Below are positions 1 to 11,050 of a stretch of DNA of 64,000 nucleotides, in pieces. Position numbers and translations under genes: made by a program. The DNA comes from Gyromitra esculenta (lineage: Eukaryota > Ascomycota > Pezizomycetes > Pezizales > Discinaceae). Location of the stretch: contig JBCAML010000013.1 in the NCBI GenBank assembly GCA_038503075.1, positions 372,001-436,000 of the forward strand, read 5' to 3'. How positions within the stretch are numbered: position 1 is the first letter of the stretch; each line of letters starts with the position of its first letter. The notes below the pieces were generated by a model that worked only from the letters and a program-made list of their open reading frames with translations, searched no databases and was not told the origin of the DNA.

Positions 1-2
1 TG

Positions 3-665
3 TTCAACATCCCCGTGTGTATCTCCCGCCACAACTGGAATAACGGAATTCGAGATTTCAATAATCTTGACAAATTGAGCCCCCTGACTACGAAGAAGAA
101 CCTCCCTTGCTCTTGTGGCTTCTGGGGTGACGAGACTGAGCATGTGTGGAGAGATATCGGCATCTGGGACAACAGCTACAGCTATTACCGCAAGGAGCTC
201 TGTCCTGCTCAGAGAAGGAGACACATGGCCGATCCGTTAGAAAAATACGTAAACGAGTGCCGTCTAGACACCCGGAAGAGCGGGCTTATTCGCAAGATCG
301 GCCGAGACGGGATGTGTGACTTAGTCATGGCGACTCTTGAAGAGCTACGTCTGCAAGGTTTCGATGAGGAACTTCCTCCATTTCTTAGAGACTTGATTTG
401 GTGCCGAGTGCAAAATGGCTTGCTCCCCGATAGCGCCTGCAAAAAGGTTCCAACAGATAAACCATTCAGCAGGATCCTCGAAGACCTTGACAATAAGGTG
501 TACGTACTCAAGAGCGCAGAGTCTGAAGGTATCAAGAGCCTCAAGATGGAGGAGAAAATCTCGGATGAGCTTTTCCAGATTGGCTTTGACTTGGAAGAAC
601 TTTTTGGTCCTGCTGGAAACCCCGACTTGGGCCAGGTCTTGGCTATTGATAGCCCCAGAAATTAA
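3..665 (+). CDS. Hypothetical protein, 3' terminal part (5' end outside window)
   Basis: An open frame runs from the window edge to a TAA at 663-665, about 220 codons. There is no ATG near its start and the frame is open upstream, so this is the C-terminal part of a longer gene. The protein is charged and soluble-looking. It has a small Cys/Trp patch near the start (CSCGFWGDETEHVW) followed by a Leu/Glu-rich helical stretch (LVMATLEELRLQGFDEEL). No signal peptide or membrane segment is visible in the portion present. I do not recognise the family. The T-rich stretch after the stop (about 670-700) would suit a 3' untranslated region. It could also be a decayed gene, but the uninterrupted frame and sensible composition argue for coding. 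Confidence 0.5.
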   Translation, partial: FNIPVCISRHNWNNGIRDFNNLDKLSPLTTKKNLPCSCGFWGDETEHVWRDIGIWDNSYSYYRKELCPAQRRRHMADPLEKYVNECRLDTRKSGLIRKIGRDGMCDLVMATLEELRLQGFDEELPPFLRDLIWCRVQNGLLPDSACKKVPTDKPFSRILEDLDNKVYVLKSAESEGIKSLKMEEKISDELFQIGFDLEELFGPAGNPDLGQVLAIDSPRN

Positions 666-2405
666 AAGACTTTGATTTTATTTATTTTTTTCTCGATCAA
701 AAGTTCTGTTAGCCAGAGTGTTTTGCTTTGCTCGTTTTGTTTGTTATGGTCGTTTATTCGAAATACGAGGGTTTTTGTTGATTAATAGCGTAAAATTTGA
801 TCGGATAGTATGTCATTTGGTATCGATAGCGTCTATCTAGCGAAGAATTTGGTGGCAAAATACACAATCATACATGTATTGATCTTGCTCTAAAGAGGTT
901 GTATGCCGTACCAGAAATTGCAATGAGATGATATGGAAAGAAAAAGCAGCCATCCAAGCCGCGAAGGAAACTAGCCAGCCGAAATTATACCGAGTATGAT
1001 AGAAAACTTCCTGAAATTTCCTGAAGATATCTTGTGAGAGGTAAATTTTTTCGGGGGAGTCCTACCTTAGTAACTTACCATACAGGGTGGAGTACGACGC
1101 GGAAAGCCATGAGGGAAAAATTACTTAATTTGGAAAATTCAAGTATCCCGGATTCTCCAGGGAAGCTCCCCCCAACCTAACCCAACGTAACTGAGAGATA
1201 TTTCTAAAGTAATGTTTCTCCAAATATTCGATATACGACAACATTCTGTAGTGAATGCCAAGACCTGCCAAAAATGAACAACCGGAGATTTTTATGGGGG
1301 AGAACTATCCGGCTTCACAATCAACCTTAGCTTCCCAAACAACTTGCTTGTTACAGAACACGAAATGCATGTACTTTAAACATGGCATTATTTTGTGCAT
1401 TGTTTTGCATAGTTAGTAATCATCAGATAAATTTCTTGGCTATGTTCGCGGCAAATTTAAGAAAACGGTAAGGTAGCAAGAATACTTGTACTCAAGCTAT
1501 ACCGCTCTGTAATAAAATTCTAAGCTGGAAGTATGTGATAAGACATCATCAAGAGCTTTCGGCCGTATTAACTCCGCGGAAGCATGGTCCATAATCATTA
1601 TAGAAAAAAATACTCGCGACTGGAATCTTCGAAGAAGTACTACCTCAGATCCGGTTTTTACCAGAGATTGTAGTGATGATCAATCGTGGCCAATTTCCCT
1701 CACTTTTTTATAAAATTTAGCCTCTTAATTCTAGGAATTACAGTAGACATGTCAATGTAGTAGATACGGTTAGCTAAAGAAAAGCGACACTAGGTGAGAC
1801 TCTAACTCCAAAGGTTCAACTCAACTTTATTTCTTATTTTCTAGTCTTCAACTAAAACTTTTCAGAGGTGATCAACGCCTATCTGGTGTGACGTGAAGTT
1901 ATTGAAGTAACACGGGGTGCAGTAATCGACGATTCGTGTTACCAGTAGATTGCTTATGCAACACTTCCTTACAAATCGGATAGAAAACAGGACGCTTTTC
2001 ATTTGCAATGCTTATTTTCTCCTCTACACCCACACTTCAAAAGGCTATAACAAATTAACAATCATATAACAGATTTACTTATCGGCTGCCTGAGTAAGGA
2101 TTTCAAATCACAAACTACAGTCCACCATACAATTTAGTCGCTGATTTGTGGATGCGGGGAACTTAGCTACTAGCCCTCCAGGCGCTATCCTCGCGGCCGA
2201 TTAGCAAGGCCCAATCACAAGAGTGGAATTCATCTTTCAAATAATGTTCTATCTTTTCCCCAACCGTACTAGTAACTAACGTCGATGAACTCTTTTGGAG
2301 GTATTTATATAAACCCTTCCTTCCCACGATATATCTTCATATCCCATCCCAAACACAATCAACAATCAAATACATTCAACAAAACAACCCTTTTCAAACC
2401 ACACA
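666..2405. other. Gene-free spacer with GST1 promoter at its right end
   Basis: This is AT-rich DNA with no credible open frame on either strand. The last 120 bases hold a TATA element and an A/C-rich leader in front of the first glutathione S-transferase gene. Nothing else stands out. Confidence 0.6.
2304..2313 (+). promoter_or_regulatory. TATA box of first GST gene
   Basis: The sequence TTTATATAAA lies about 95 bases before the ATG at 2406. It is followed by a C/A-rich leader typical of fungal 5' untranslated regions. The spacing fits a core promoter; this is inferred from sequence only. Confidence 0.55.
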
Positions 2406-3236
2406 ATGTCTGCTGATCACGGAAAGCAGTTCACCCTCTACAGCCATGCCAGCGGCCCTAATCCCTGGAAGGTTGTCATCATTCTCGAGGAACTGAACCT
2501 CCCATACCATCTCATCAATGTCGATACGAACAGCCGTAATTCTCTCCACATCTCTCCTCTTGCTCGCCCTCTCCCTTCTCCTCCCCGGAGATAACCCTTG
2601 AATCAAAGTCCAACGCTAATCTTTCGGCATATAGAGGAGCATAAGAAGGCACCGTACACCGATGTAAACCCCAATGGCCGTATGCCCGCGCTCATCGACC
2701 ATGCCAACAACGACTTCACGATCTGGGAGTCTGGTGCAATCATCCTATACCTCGTTGGGAAATACGACAAGGAACACAAAGTCTCCTTCCAAGACTTTGA
2801 CACCAGCTCAATCGCAAACCAGTACTTGATGTTCCAGATGTCAGGTAAGCATCATCATCCCCCCACTGCGACCAAAGACGATATCAAGCTAACACTCTCA
2901 AAAGGCCAGGGTCCTTACTACGGTCAGGCTGTGTGGTTCTCTAAGTACCATAGCGAGAAAATCCCTAGTGCTGTCGATCGATACGTCAACGAGATCAGAC
3001 GTGTCCTCGGGGTCCTCGAGAACATCCTCGCTGATAAGGAGTTTCTCGTTGATAACCGTGTCTCATACGCAGACTTAGCCTTTGTTACATGGAACTGGCT
3101 TCTTGAGTGGTTGCCAGAGACCATCGGCTGGCAAAAGGACTTCCCGAGGGTGGGAGAGTGGAACAGAAAGCTGAATGAGCGCGAGAGCGTCAAGAAGGCT
3201 AAAGAAATTCGAGCAGAAGCTATGGCAGCTCATTAG
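2406..3236 (+). CDS. Glutathione S-transferase, Ure2-like (copy 1 of 3)
   Basis: The proposed CDS is join(2406..2535, 2635..2844, 2905..3236), 223 residues. The first intron (99 bp) has donor GTAATT, branch GCTAAT and acceptor TAG. The second (60 bp) has donor GTAAGC, and because it is a multiple of three without stops it looks like coding. Residues 1-85 form the thioredoxin-like GST N-terminal domain: GPNPWKV at 17-23, NPNGRMPAL at 55-63 with the cis-Pro, and the glutathione-binding WESGAI at 74-79. The rest is the all-helical C-terminal domain (RRVLGVLENIL, YADLAFVTWNW). The family conjugates glutathione to electrophiles or acts as a glutathione peroxidase or reductase in the cytosol; the substrate cannot be read from sequence. 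Two paralogues follow on the same strand. The length is normal for the family. The start was chosen because the paralogues align from the HGKQFTLYS motif just after it. Confidence 0.93.
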
Positions 3237-4223
3237 AAGGGGAGGGGTAATACAAGAGTTAGCTAGTTTTGTAAGCTTGATTTTTTTTTCAATTTATTGA
3301 ATTTGCATCAGTCCACCGTCATGAAATCGAAATCTGTGATATTTAGTGATACCACAATTGAGCTAGTTATTTTACCCCGCATCGTCAAGTTACACGCAGT
3401 TCCCTGATTTAGAGGTTAGGCCGATCATAGTTGATGTGCCTCTATTTCGCTTATATCTCACTTAATTGTCGCAACAGAAGCAAATATACCGAGTGAGATT
3501 TTGTGAGTCATACAAAGAAACATGCGCAAACATCAAGTGTCGTCTTGGCATATCATGTGAACTATGTACGTGTATCTTTTTGTGACTTCTGCTTCTCCCC
3601 TTCGGGGCGGGTGCTCGAAGAAGCTTGGTTAAAGAGACTCCTACAGGTACATACTACCCAGCCATTAGACGCCTACAAAATGAAGCCGGATTTAACACCG
3701 ACCTCAACACCATGCCCCCTTCAACAAGGCTAGCCTTAAGTCGGTTATGAAATAATTATTGATTATTACTCTTGAAACGAGACACGTATCCTCAGCACAA
3801 GATCCTCAACGATTGATGATCCGTGATTCCCATAATCATGGAATCGAACCGAGGGACTTCATAATCAACATTCGGCTCACCTCCTACCTGTCGTACGGGG
3901 TTTACCAAACAAGGTCTATCATGATTACTCAATATGAAAAACCCCTGGTAACACCAGCACCACTTCGACCTCATCGGCTATAGTAGGACAGATGCACGAG
4001 AGGCCACATAACAGAGCACCATCTCGCCCAGGAACAGCATTATCAACCATCTATAGCTAGTCACCTCCGTCCCAAGCTTACCAATACCGAAACCCTATCA
4101 GGGAACCCCACTGCGAGCCGTGCGCTCCAAATATGCAGCAGATATATCCCCACATGTATGTATGGATATAGTATCAACCAAGAGCTATATGTACACATTC
4201 CTTGGCAACTCACAGATCCCATC

Positions 4224-4495
4224 TTGTGCTACCGAGCAAGCTTTAAGACACGCCATACAGACACCCCTAGCCCGATGACGGAACTGGTAAATTGGCGGGG
4301 GAAACTTGGTAGCAACGGGCACGAAACCCTAAACCTCTGTCTACGAATTGAGCCAGCCAGCCCCTTGTCCGCCAATTGACCAGTCCCACTAACAGGCCAG
4401 GAACGTCTGTATGCAAGGAACTGTCGCCCCCTCCTGGGCTAATAGGGGTGGAGTAACGTTGGTTTGTCATCCCCGGAGGAACTTTAGCCGACTAG
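4224..4495. repeat. Dispersed repeat copy A (occupied by a MITE)
   Basis: The outer parts match 6123-6238. Shared landmarks in order are GTGCTACCGA, AAGCTTT, AGACACGC, TATGCAAGGAAC, TGGGCTA and CCCGGAGGAAC. The two copies differ mostly by transitions plus small indels. The 152-bp MITE at 4258-4409 splits this copy. Confidence 0.8.
4258..4409. mobile_element. MITE, 152 bp, TA target-site duplication, CAGAC termini
   Basis: The element starts CAGACACCCC and ends GTCTG, flanked by TA at 4256-4257 and 4410-4411. The first 41 bases and the reverse complement of the last 41 align without gaps at 30 positions; nine of the eleven differences are transitions. The related repeat at 6123-6238 reads ACGCAATATGCAAGG where this copy reads ACGCCA-TA-element-TA-TGCAAGG, so it represents the site before insertion. 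TA duplication and small size fit a non-autonomous Tc1/mariner-type element. It has no coding capacity. Confidence 0.88.
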
Positions 4496-6122
4496 AGTCG
4501 CGTAATACTAACCGTATTAGTTAGTACTCATCGGCCGTAATTTGTCCTATATTTTACTAATGTCGTCTAAAGCTCTATATCTCTGGACGTTGAATAAGTT
4601 GCCAAATCCTGATAAGGCGAAGATCATTGGGGACCTTCAAACCCTACTTAAGGGATTACTATACATATAGCTATGCCAAGGCATTGTCATATCGTCCTCC
4701 AGCCATCCGTCGAGGGTCAATCTCTCCAAGTTGATGGCGGAGGCAAGCGGAGGGCTCATCCCTCCCTGAATTTATACGAAGCCATTCAGCTAATGTGAAA
4801 CTCATCATATTACTGTATAGGAAGGTTTACCGTCGTCTCGACGTATGTGTCCATATCCATCGTCAAGATATATCCTGAGAGCTGAGTCGAGACCCGGAAC
4901 GCCAGTGCCCGTTGAAAATCTTGAACTTAGGCCCACATTTTTTTGCAGCGACTATTGTGTCCAAGAGAATGACACCTGGCATGGTTTTCTCGGTCTAAAA
5001 CGGTCGTAGACTGATACTGACATCTGACCCCGTATCCCCGGGTCGTTCGGCCGAGACCCAATCGGGTCTGCCAGCGAGATGTGTAGCGATTGTAAGCCGA
5101 ACATTGAATTAGTTTGCATATGCCCTTCGGAAGTGATGTGGTTCACGAGGCACGGCCGCTCGAGCCGCTCGAGGATCTAGGATAGTATAACAATGCGGGA
5201 TTCCCTTCTCTCGAAATCTAGTTTCTCGTTATATAACCCCCAAATTCAGTTCCTTTGATGGGATTGTACCTGCAATTTCCTAACCAGGAGCCCCAATACA
5301 TGTACGATACATAATAACGTTTATTTTTACTGGAGGAAGTAATCAATTTCTCGGCCTCAAGCCACCTCGAGGCCTGTCCTCTTGCTCGCCTCAAGACGCC
5401 TCGTGGGTCACACTATCTGGATAACCTTGAGGCACGACGTCGTCTGGATATGACCAGGGATTTAACCGCCTGCGAGGATAGGCGCTGTAGTAGTATTAGA
5501 ATAGTCCTGCGAAACGGTTCGAATCGGATAGCTATACGTTGATGATTTATGAACAGACATCCCTTGTCAAGCCGGGGATACCACATCAGAATTTATCAAG
5601 GTTTGGGTTAATGGCCATTGCTCGAAAGCTCTATCGGGGGTCGTAGAGGGTTGAGGACTTGAAGTTATCCTTGAAGCCGTGAGGCCTCATAGACTATGCC
5701 GCTTCGCATAAGGCCCATCCGAGACGGAGAGGATGGCTGTGGCATCCTAGTGTGTTCAGGTCAGGGTGGTGATCGAACATTCTCGTTACAGCTTATGAAA
5801 TCAAGCAAAGAGTTCAGCCATGTGCCATGTACCTTGTTAAATCGAGAACTACACTGCATACAACCAATACTCCATACGCTGCCTACAGTTGTCCTATAGG
5901 ATTACCAAGTATAAGAATGTTCACCTGGTAAGTACATATACAGAACTGTCTTGACTCCATGGAGCTATTTGAGGTATATCCTACTGTTCCCATAGGAATA
6001 CATGTAACTCTCCTATAACATGGTTTGTGGAGCCGATTGTATTTTTATAGGGCAACAAGTGATTCGCGGGCTTCGAGCCTGTTTTTTGCAGGTATGCCGG
6101 CAGTTATATGACCGAATGTAGG

Positions 6123-6238
6123 TTGTGCTACCGAATAAGCTTTGAGACACGCAATATGCAAGGAACCGCCCTTGGGCTAGTAGGGTTAGGAGTAGCAACG
6201 CTGATTTATCATTCCCGGAGGAACCTCACCCGATTGGC
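6123..6238. repeat. Dispersed repeat copy B (unoccupied site)
   Basis: This is the diverged partner of 4224-4495 without the inserted element. It keeps TTGTGCTACCGA, AAGCTTTGAGACACGC, TATGCAAGGAACC and CCCGGAGGAAC in the same order. Homology fades outside these limits. What the repeat originally was is unknown. Confidence 0.8.
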
Positions 6239-6573
6239 TGTGACAGGCTAATTATACAGAGCCTCACAGAAGTAGCCCTTGTCACGATGATTTCAAATGC
6301 AGACGCACGAACCGCATTTACGATCAGCGTGAACATGAAACTCTGTATGTTGGAGCGGGGGAATAGTCAGTTGATGGTGCTTTGGAATCAACAGAGGGGA
6401 GGAATTGGATTGCTATAAGAATGGCGGTTTGGGCTCGTTGAGGATTTGGAAAAACTAGACAACACAGTTCGATATCGAAAGCACCACATCAGTAGTTCAC
6501 ATTGACCAATTCCTTCAAACCAATTCCTTCAAATCAATTACTCTAAAAAAAAACCTCATCTAAACTATTCACA

Positions 6574-7391
6574 ATGTCTGAAGCCCACGGAAAGCAATTC
6601 ACCCTCTATAGCAGCGGCACCGCTCCCAACCCATGGAAGGTCATTATTATCCTTGAAGAGCTTGGTTTCGAGTACCACATCGTCAACATTGATATATCGA
6701 AAAGTATATACACTCTCCCCTCCTCTCAGCCCTTACCCCAAATACTAATTCCTGGGGACTAGATGAGCAAAAGGAGCCATTCTTCCTAAAGTTCAACCCC
6801 AATGGCCGTGTCCCCGCCCTCGTCGACCACTCCAACAAAGACTTTACAATCTGGGAGAGTGGTGCAATCATCCAATATCTAGTCGGTAAATACGACACAC
6901 AGCACAAGATCTCTTTCGCGGATTTTGACGAGAACGCGCTTGCAAACCAGTACTTGATCTTCCAGGTTTCTGGTATGTCCACCTTCCTCCTCCTCCTCCT
7001 CCCCCCTCCTTCTTCTAGTAGAAGGCCAAGAAGAAGAAAACTGACTCAACACAACTCTATAGGCCAGGGACCATACTTCGGTCAACTAGGCTGGTTCTCA
7101 TTCTACCATGCTGAAAAGCTCCCCAGCGCAATAACCCGCTATGCCAACGAGGTCAGACGTGTCCTTGGAGTGTTGGAAGATATCTTGAAGGATAGGGAAT
7201 ATCTAGTCGGCGAGAAGGCTACATTTGCCGATCTGTCCTTCCTCCCATGGAACTGGATTGTGGACAACTTCACGCAGCTCGATGGATGGAAGGCGGAGTT
7301 TCCGAGTGTTGCGGCGTGGCAGGGGAGATTGGAAGAGAGGGATGCCGTCAAGAAGGTTAGGGCTGCTATGAAGGCTTTGAAGAAAGCTTAA
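6574..7391 (+). CDS. Glutathione S-transferase, Ure2-like (copy 2 of 3)
   Basis: The proposed CDS is join(6574..6703, 6763..6972, 7063..7391), 222 residues. Exons 1 and 2 are exactly the same lengths as in copy 1 (130 and 210 bases), and both introns sit at identical codon positions and phases. Intron 1 (59 bp) has branch TACTAAT. Intron 2 holds a (CTC)n run. The N-terminal domain has APNPWKV at 17-23, NPNGRVPAL at 55-63 and WESGAI at 74-79. The helical C-terminal domain carries RRVLGVLEDIL and FADLSFLPWNW. The role is as for copy 1: cytosolic glutathione-dependent detoxification or redox, substrate unknown. It is 3.3 kb downstream of copy 1 and 1.6 kb upstream of copy 3, all on the same strand. 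A short A-rich leader precedes the ATG. Confidence 0.92.
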
Positions 7392-7868
7392 GGGTCCTGT
7401 AGTTAGGACGGTCTCTAACTAAGAGATGGATGAGGAGGGGTGGAACTGTACTGTAGTTGTAACAACAGTAGTAGATATCCTAAAATAGAAATTATCTCCT
7501 CTAGACTCGCGCTATGATCTGTCCGGAAGGAAACACAATACAGCCAGAATAAACAAACCTCGTATCGCACAAAAACACATGATACCTACCCGATACCCAG
7601 CACCCTTACACGTATGTAGTACGAAACAAAATCCAAAACAAAATCCCCCCTGTTAAGCCATGACGTCCACTTAAGATCCACCCTTCCCCCCCCCATAAGA
7701 CAGCCGCCTCCCGCAATAATATAGACCACGTGGAATTAAGTGAGGTGTACTGTGTACTCTAAGCGCAATTAGTCGCTGACCTCAACGGCCAAATTTTACT
7801 CCGATTTTTTATTTTTTTATTTTCCCCCTGCCCCGCTAGGGTTCGTATTTTTCATTGCTTTGAAATCA

Positions 7869-7908
7869 ACATCCACATCCATATCCACATCCACATCCAC
7901 ATCCCCCC
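7869..7908. repeat. CATCCA-type microsatellite
   Basis: Tandem ACATCC/ATATCC units run for about 40 bases and lead into a C-rich tract. It is intergenic. Confidence 0.8.
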
Positions 7909-8436
7909 CTCCCATCTCTCCCCCCGCAGGCTGCAGGTACCCCGCCGTGGGGCCCGTGCGATCCGTGCGACCCGAAGCAACGGATCTTGGCGCGTTTAGA
8001 GATCATGGAATATCACTCACGGGGGCTGCCTACCTACTCTGCATGTACATAGTTATACGCGGCCTACCGTATGCAGAAACCAGAGCAAACTGGATTAGAA
8101 TTTAGAACCGGAATAACGCTAGGAGGTTGAGATAAGAAGTGGCAAAACAACCCACTCACCCATCCTAACCTGACCTGTGAAGGAAATTACTATCCCCCCT
8201 CACCCCCCTCTAGAAGGGCAGAGATAAAGGTAGGAAGAGATATTTTCCGGTTCTGTATGGCTCCTGCGATGTAGTTATTTCCCCTGTGGTAGTCTCGTTG
8301 CTAAACTTAGCTCCCAGGGGAGGGGGAGGATCTTCGATAAGTGAAACGTACGTACTACGTAAGGAGACATTTCGGGACCATTTCGGAGACATTCACGGAG
8401 AGTTCTTGGATACATATATACATGTACTACGAGGAC

Positions 8437-8461
8437 GGGATAGGGACGGGGACGGGGGGGG
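8437..8461 (+). other. G-tract cluster (possible G-quadruplex)
   Basis: Four G runs of 3, 3, 4 and 8 bases are separated by loops ATA, AC and AC. This meets the usual pattern for an intramolecular quadruplex on the plus strand. It lies about 510 bases before the ATG of GST copy 3. Confidence 0.6.
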
Positions 8462-8789
8462 AAACTGGCCGTCGGGTCTTGGCTCACCGTCACTTGTAAT
8501 CACTTTCCACCCCCGTATCCCGTAGTACATACTTGTAGGATTGACCTGGGGGGGTGAGGTGAGGGCTTAGTGGTGGGACGATGGCTCTCCCTCCCCCCCG
8601 AGAGCTGTAGAAGAGCCTTTCTCGCCCGAAAGATGCGTGGGATCCTTGCTAATTCCGTGTGGCCGGGGCTAGAATCAGGACTAACTGTGCTCTAGCTCTG
8701 GAGAAACTTGGAGGGACCGAGGCTGGATGGGGTTAGGGTAGTGGGAATGGATTAGTATGGTATTCTCTAGAATGGGATGGTGTGGTGGG

Positions 8790-8816
8790 GAGAGAGAGAG
8801 AGAGAGAGAGAGAGAG
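8790..8816. repeat. (GA)n microsatellite, 27 bp
   Basis: An uninterrupted GA dinucleotide run 20 bases before the TATA element of GST copy 3. Such tracts can affect nucleosome placement in promoters; that role here is inference. Confidence 0.85.
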
Positions 8817-8835
8817 CATCTGGTGGGGATACATG

Positions 8836-8844
8836 TATATAAAG
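8836..8844 (+). promoter_or_regulatory. TATA box of third GST gene
   Basis: TATATAAAG lies about 129 bases before the ATG at 8973 and is followed by a CT-rich leader. It argues against using the in-frame ATG at 8757, which would lie upstream of the promoter. Confidence 0.55.
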
Positions 8845-8972
8845 GTCTGCGATTCCCGCGGTGGGATTGCAAAATCATCTACTTCGCTATCCATCTGCCT
8901 AACCGTCTCTCTGCCAGCCTTTCTACATACATCTCTGCCAATCTACCAACTCTTCTATACACAAAAAAAACA

Positions 8973-9830
8973 ATGTCTTCAATCACCTCCGCCGACGCCA
9001 ACCACGGCAAGCAGTTCACCCTCTACTCCCACCGCGGCGGTCCCAACCCATGGAAAGTCGCAATCGTCCTCGAAGAGCTCAACCTCACCTACCATACCAT
9101 CTTCCTTGAGATCAACGGCGAACAGAAAAGGGAACCCTACATCAGCATCTGCCCTAACGGCCGCATGCCAACCCTAGTTGACCACTCTAATGGCGATTAT
9201 GCCATCTGGGAGAGCGGCGCTATCATACTGTATTTGGTCGGGAAGTACGATCCTGAGGGCAAGATCTCGTTCAAAGATTACGAGGAGAATGCGAGTGCAA
9301 TTCAATGGTTGATGTTTCAGATGAGTGGTAAGTTTGAAGTTCTATCCTGGATGATCTGGGGGGGGCAAGGTGCTGATGAAGATGCGTACGGGTAGGTCAA
9401 GGACCGTATTACGGACAGGCTGTTTACTTCACAAACTATCATCCCGATAAGGTATGCTTATACTCCAATCCCCCACCCCCCCACTTTTTTTGTTACTATC
9501 TTTAAGTTCTGGGGTTGTGCTAATTGGTGCAATTGACTGTAGATTGAAAGCGCAATCAAACGCTACACCGACGAGATCCTCCGTGTCATCTCCGTCATTG
9601 ATAAACAGCTCACAGACAAAGGCACCGACTGGCTCGTTGGCAACCGTATCTCATACGCAGATCTGTCATTCGTGCCCTGGAATTGGGTCGTTGAATCTGT
9701 TTTCCCGCAGCTTGCGGGATGGCGCGAGCAGTATCCTAAGGCGGCGGATTGGGATCGCAGGATGAACGAGAGGAAGAGCGTGGCTACCCTAAAGGCGATC
9801 AGGGCCGAGGGGTTGGCGAAGAAGGATTAG
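8973..9830 (+). CDS. Glutathione S-transferase, Ure2-like (copy 3 of 3)
   Basis: The proposed CDS is join(8973..9327, 9396..9451, 9543..9830), 232 residues. The protein starts with a short Ser/Ala extension, then HGKQFTLYS, GPNPWKV at 23-29, CPNGRMPTL and WESGAI at 79-84. The helical C-terminal domain includes YADLSFVPWNW. Its gene structure differs from copies 1 and 2. The intron after about residue 43 in those genes is absent, so exon 1 runs straight through. The intron after QMSG is kept, and a new phase-0 intron (9452-9542) with branch TGCTAAT follows the HPDK motif. The function is expected to match its paralogues. The ATG at 8973 follows an A-rich leader; the upstream in-frame ATG at 8757 would add a GA-repeat-encoded Arg/Glu run and is unlikely. 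Confidence 0.92.
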
Positions 9831-11050
9831 AGGGAATTTTTCTGTAGTTTTGTGAATCCGGTGTATGTAGTCTAGGCTATGATGCTAGTGCTGGGGTGAA
9901 TGAAATATCCATTTGTTTTAGTCGTTTGGTCTATGTTGGAAGGAGTGAGATAGCTATCTACTCGTACTGTTCATTCTGTGTATGTGGCCATTAGAGAGGA
10001 TATCCATATAGTGCCCAGGACCGCAGACTGTTCTCGTCTGTCGTGACTTGATTTGGCTGGATGCACGAAGCACGTGAGGTAAGCCGAGTCATGTTCCATG
10101 ACAGAAGGAAAGGCTTCTGGAGACCGTCTGCAAGGGCTGCTGCTCACGTAAGTAAGATGCTGTTTATCGCGGTTTTCAGTGCTGCTGGGAAGCCGAACTG
10201 TCCCAGGGAGCATTTCGCGTTCGGGTAGGCATTAAGGGGAAAGACAGCTATGACGCGATGTAGAACCAACGGGACTTTTTAAGAAGACACACCCAGTCCA
10301 CAGCTCATCGCCCAGACAATAATAGATGTGCTACTTGCCAGTGGTGCTTCTGCTAGAGAAACGACGACTAAGACATTCAGTCTCCAATGCTTCGAGTCTA
10401 TAATTAGAGGGTGGTCTGGACTGAGGCACTGAGTTGGCAGGCGAGGCCACAGCACCCAGTGAAACCAGAGATTTGTTTCTGTTTGGCAGTGGAGCCGCTG
10501 CACTGGCCGGCCAACTCATCTGAAAAGAAAACGGCCGTGTTGGTTAAGAAAGGGCTTTGGTGGGGGATGTGCCTGCATGTATGTGTATGTCTGTACATGA
10601 TGTACTGCACTTGCTGCTGCGTTGAGCCGCATCGGGACACAAGGGCATTGTTCTTGCTGCACAGCTAAACCCACGAAAGCGACCAGTGACCGGCCATCTG
10701 CTTCTCCATTCACCCTCCACCACCCCAGCCCACTGCCATCCCCCGCAAACGGTCGACGCAAGACAGCCTCTCTGCTTCTATCGCCACACCCTGCTCCTGT
10801 CCTCCATCTCGCTGCCTGCCTCGTAACGGGTTCTCCTGCTGATTTGCCATCTTTACGGCTATTCCCGGACTTGCTGCTGCCAGGTGCAATTCCCTCTGAA
10901 CCCGTTCTGTCTCCCGTCTTCTCCAGCTGCCCGCCCGTCCCAAAACCATTCACTCCAGTGCTCGATGCAAGATAAGATGTCCTGACCATTTCCAGCTTTC
11001 CTCAGAATAAGTAACGGGGGAAAGGAAGAAAAAAAAATAGAACATAAGCC
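9831..11050. other. Spacer and leader of the Sds3-like gene
   Basis: No gene is supported. The right half (about 10650-11040) is C/T-rich on the plus strand and probably holds the promoter and 5' untranslated region of the next gene. Overlapping open frames on both strands here reflect this base composition. Confidence 0.55.

Larger units (their letters stand above)
3237..6573. other. 3.3-kb spacer between GST copies 1 and 2 containing a duplicated repeat
   Basis: No gene is seen. The spacer holds two diverged copies of a short repeat (4224-4495 and 6123-6238), the first interrupted by a MITE. Around 5360-5460 there is a run of related CCTCAAG/CCTCG motifs. Short open frames here have no recognisable domains and are interrupted on all sides. 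Confidence 0.6.
7392..8972. other. Spacer with low-complexity and G-rich DNA upstream of GST copy 3
   Basis: No gene is seen. The spacer contains C-rich runs near 7640-7700, a CATCCA-type repeat at 7869-7908, a G-tract cluster at 8437-8461, a GA dinucleotide run at 8790-8816 and a TATA element at 8836-8844. Confidence 0.6.

Noticed and set aside
3815..3885. GGTTCGATTCC-like string on the minus strand suggesting a tRNA T-loop
   Set aside because: The flanking bases do not pair into a T stem or acceptor stem.
5511..5530. GGTTCGAATC string resembling a tRNA T-loop
   Set aside because: No matching T stem, anticodon arm or acceptor stem could be formed.
8757..8972. In-frame ATG at 8757 that would extend GST copy 3 by 72 residues
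   Set aside because: It encodes the GA microsatellite and lies upstream of the likely TATA element; paralogues begin near the 8973 start.
10516..10989. 157-codon minus-strand open frame opposite a 117-codon plus-strand frame
   Set aside because: Both arise from C/T-rich leader DNA upstream of the Sds3-like gene; no domain or codon pattern supports either.
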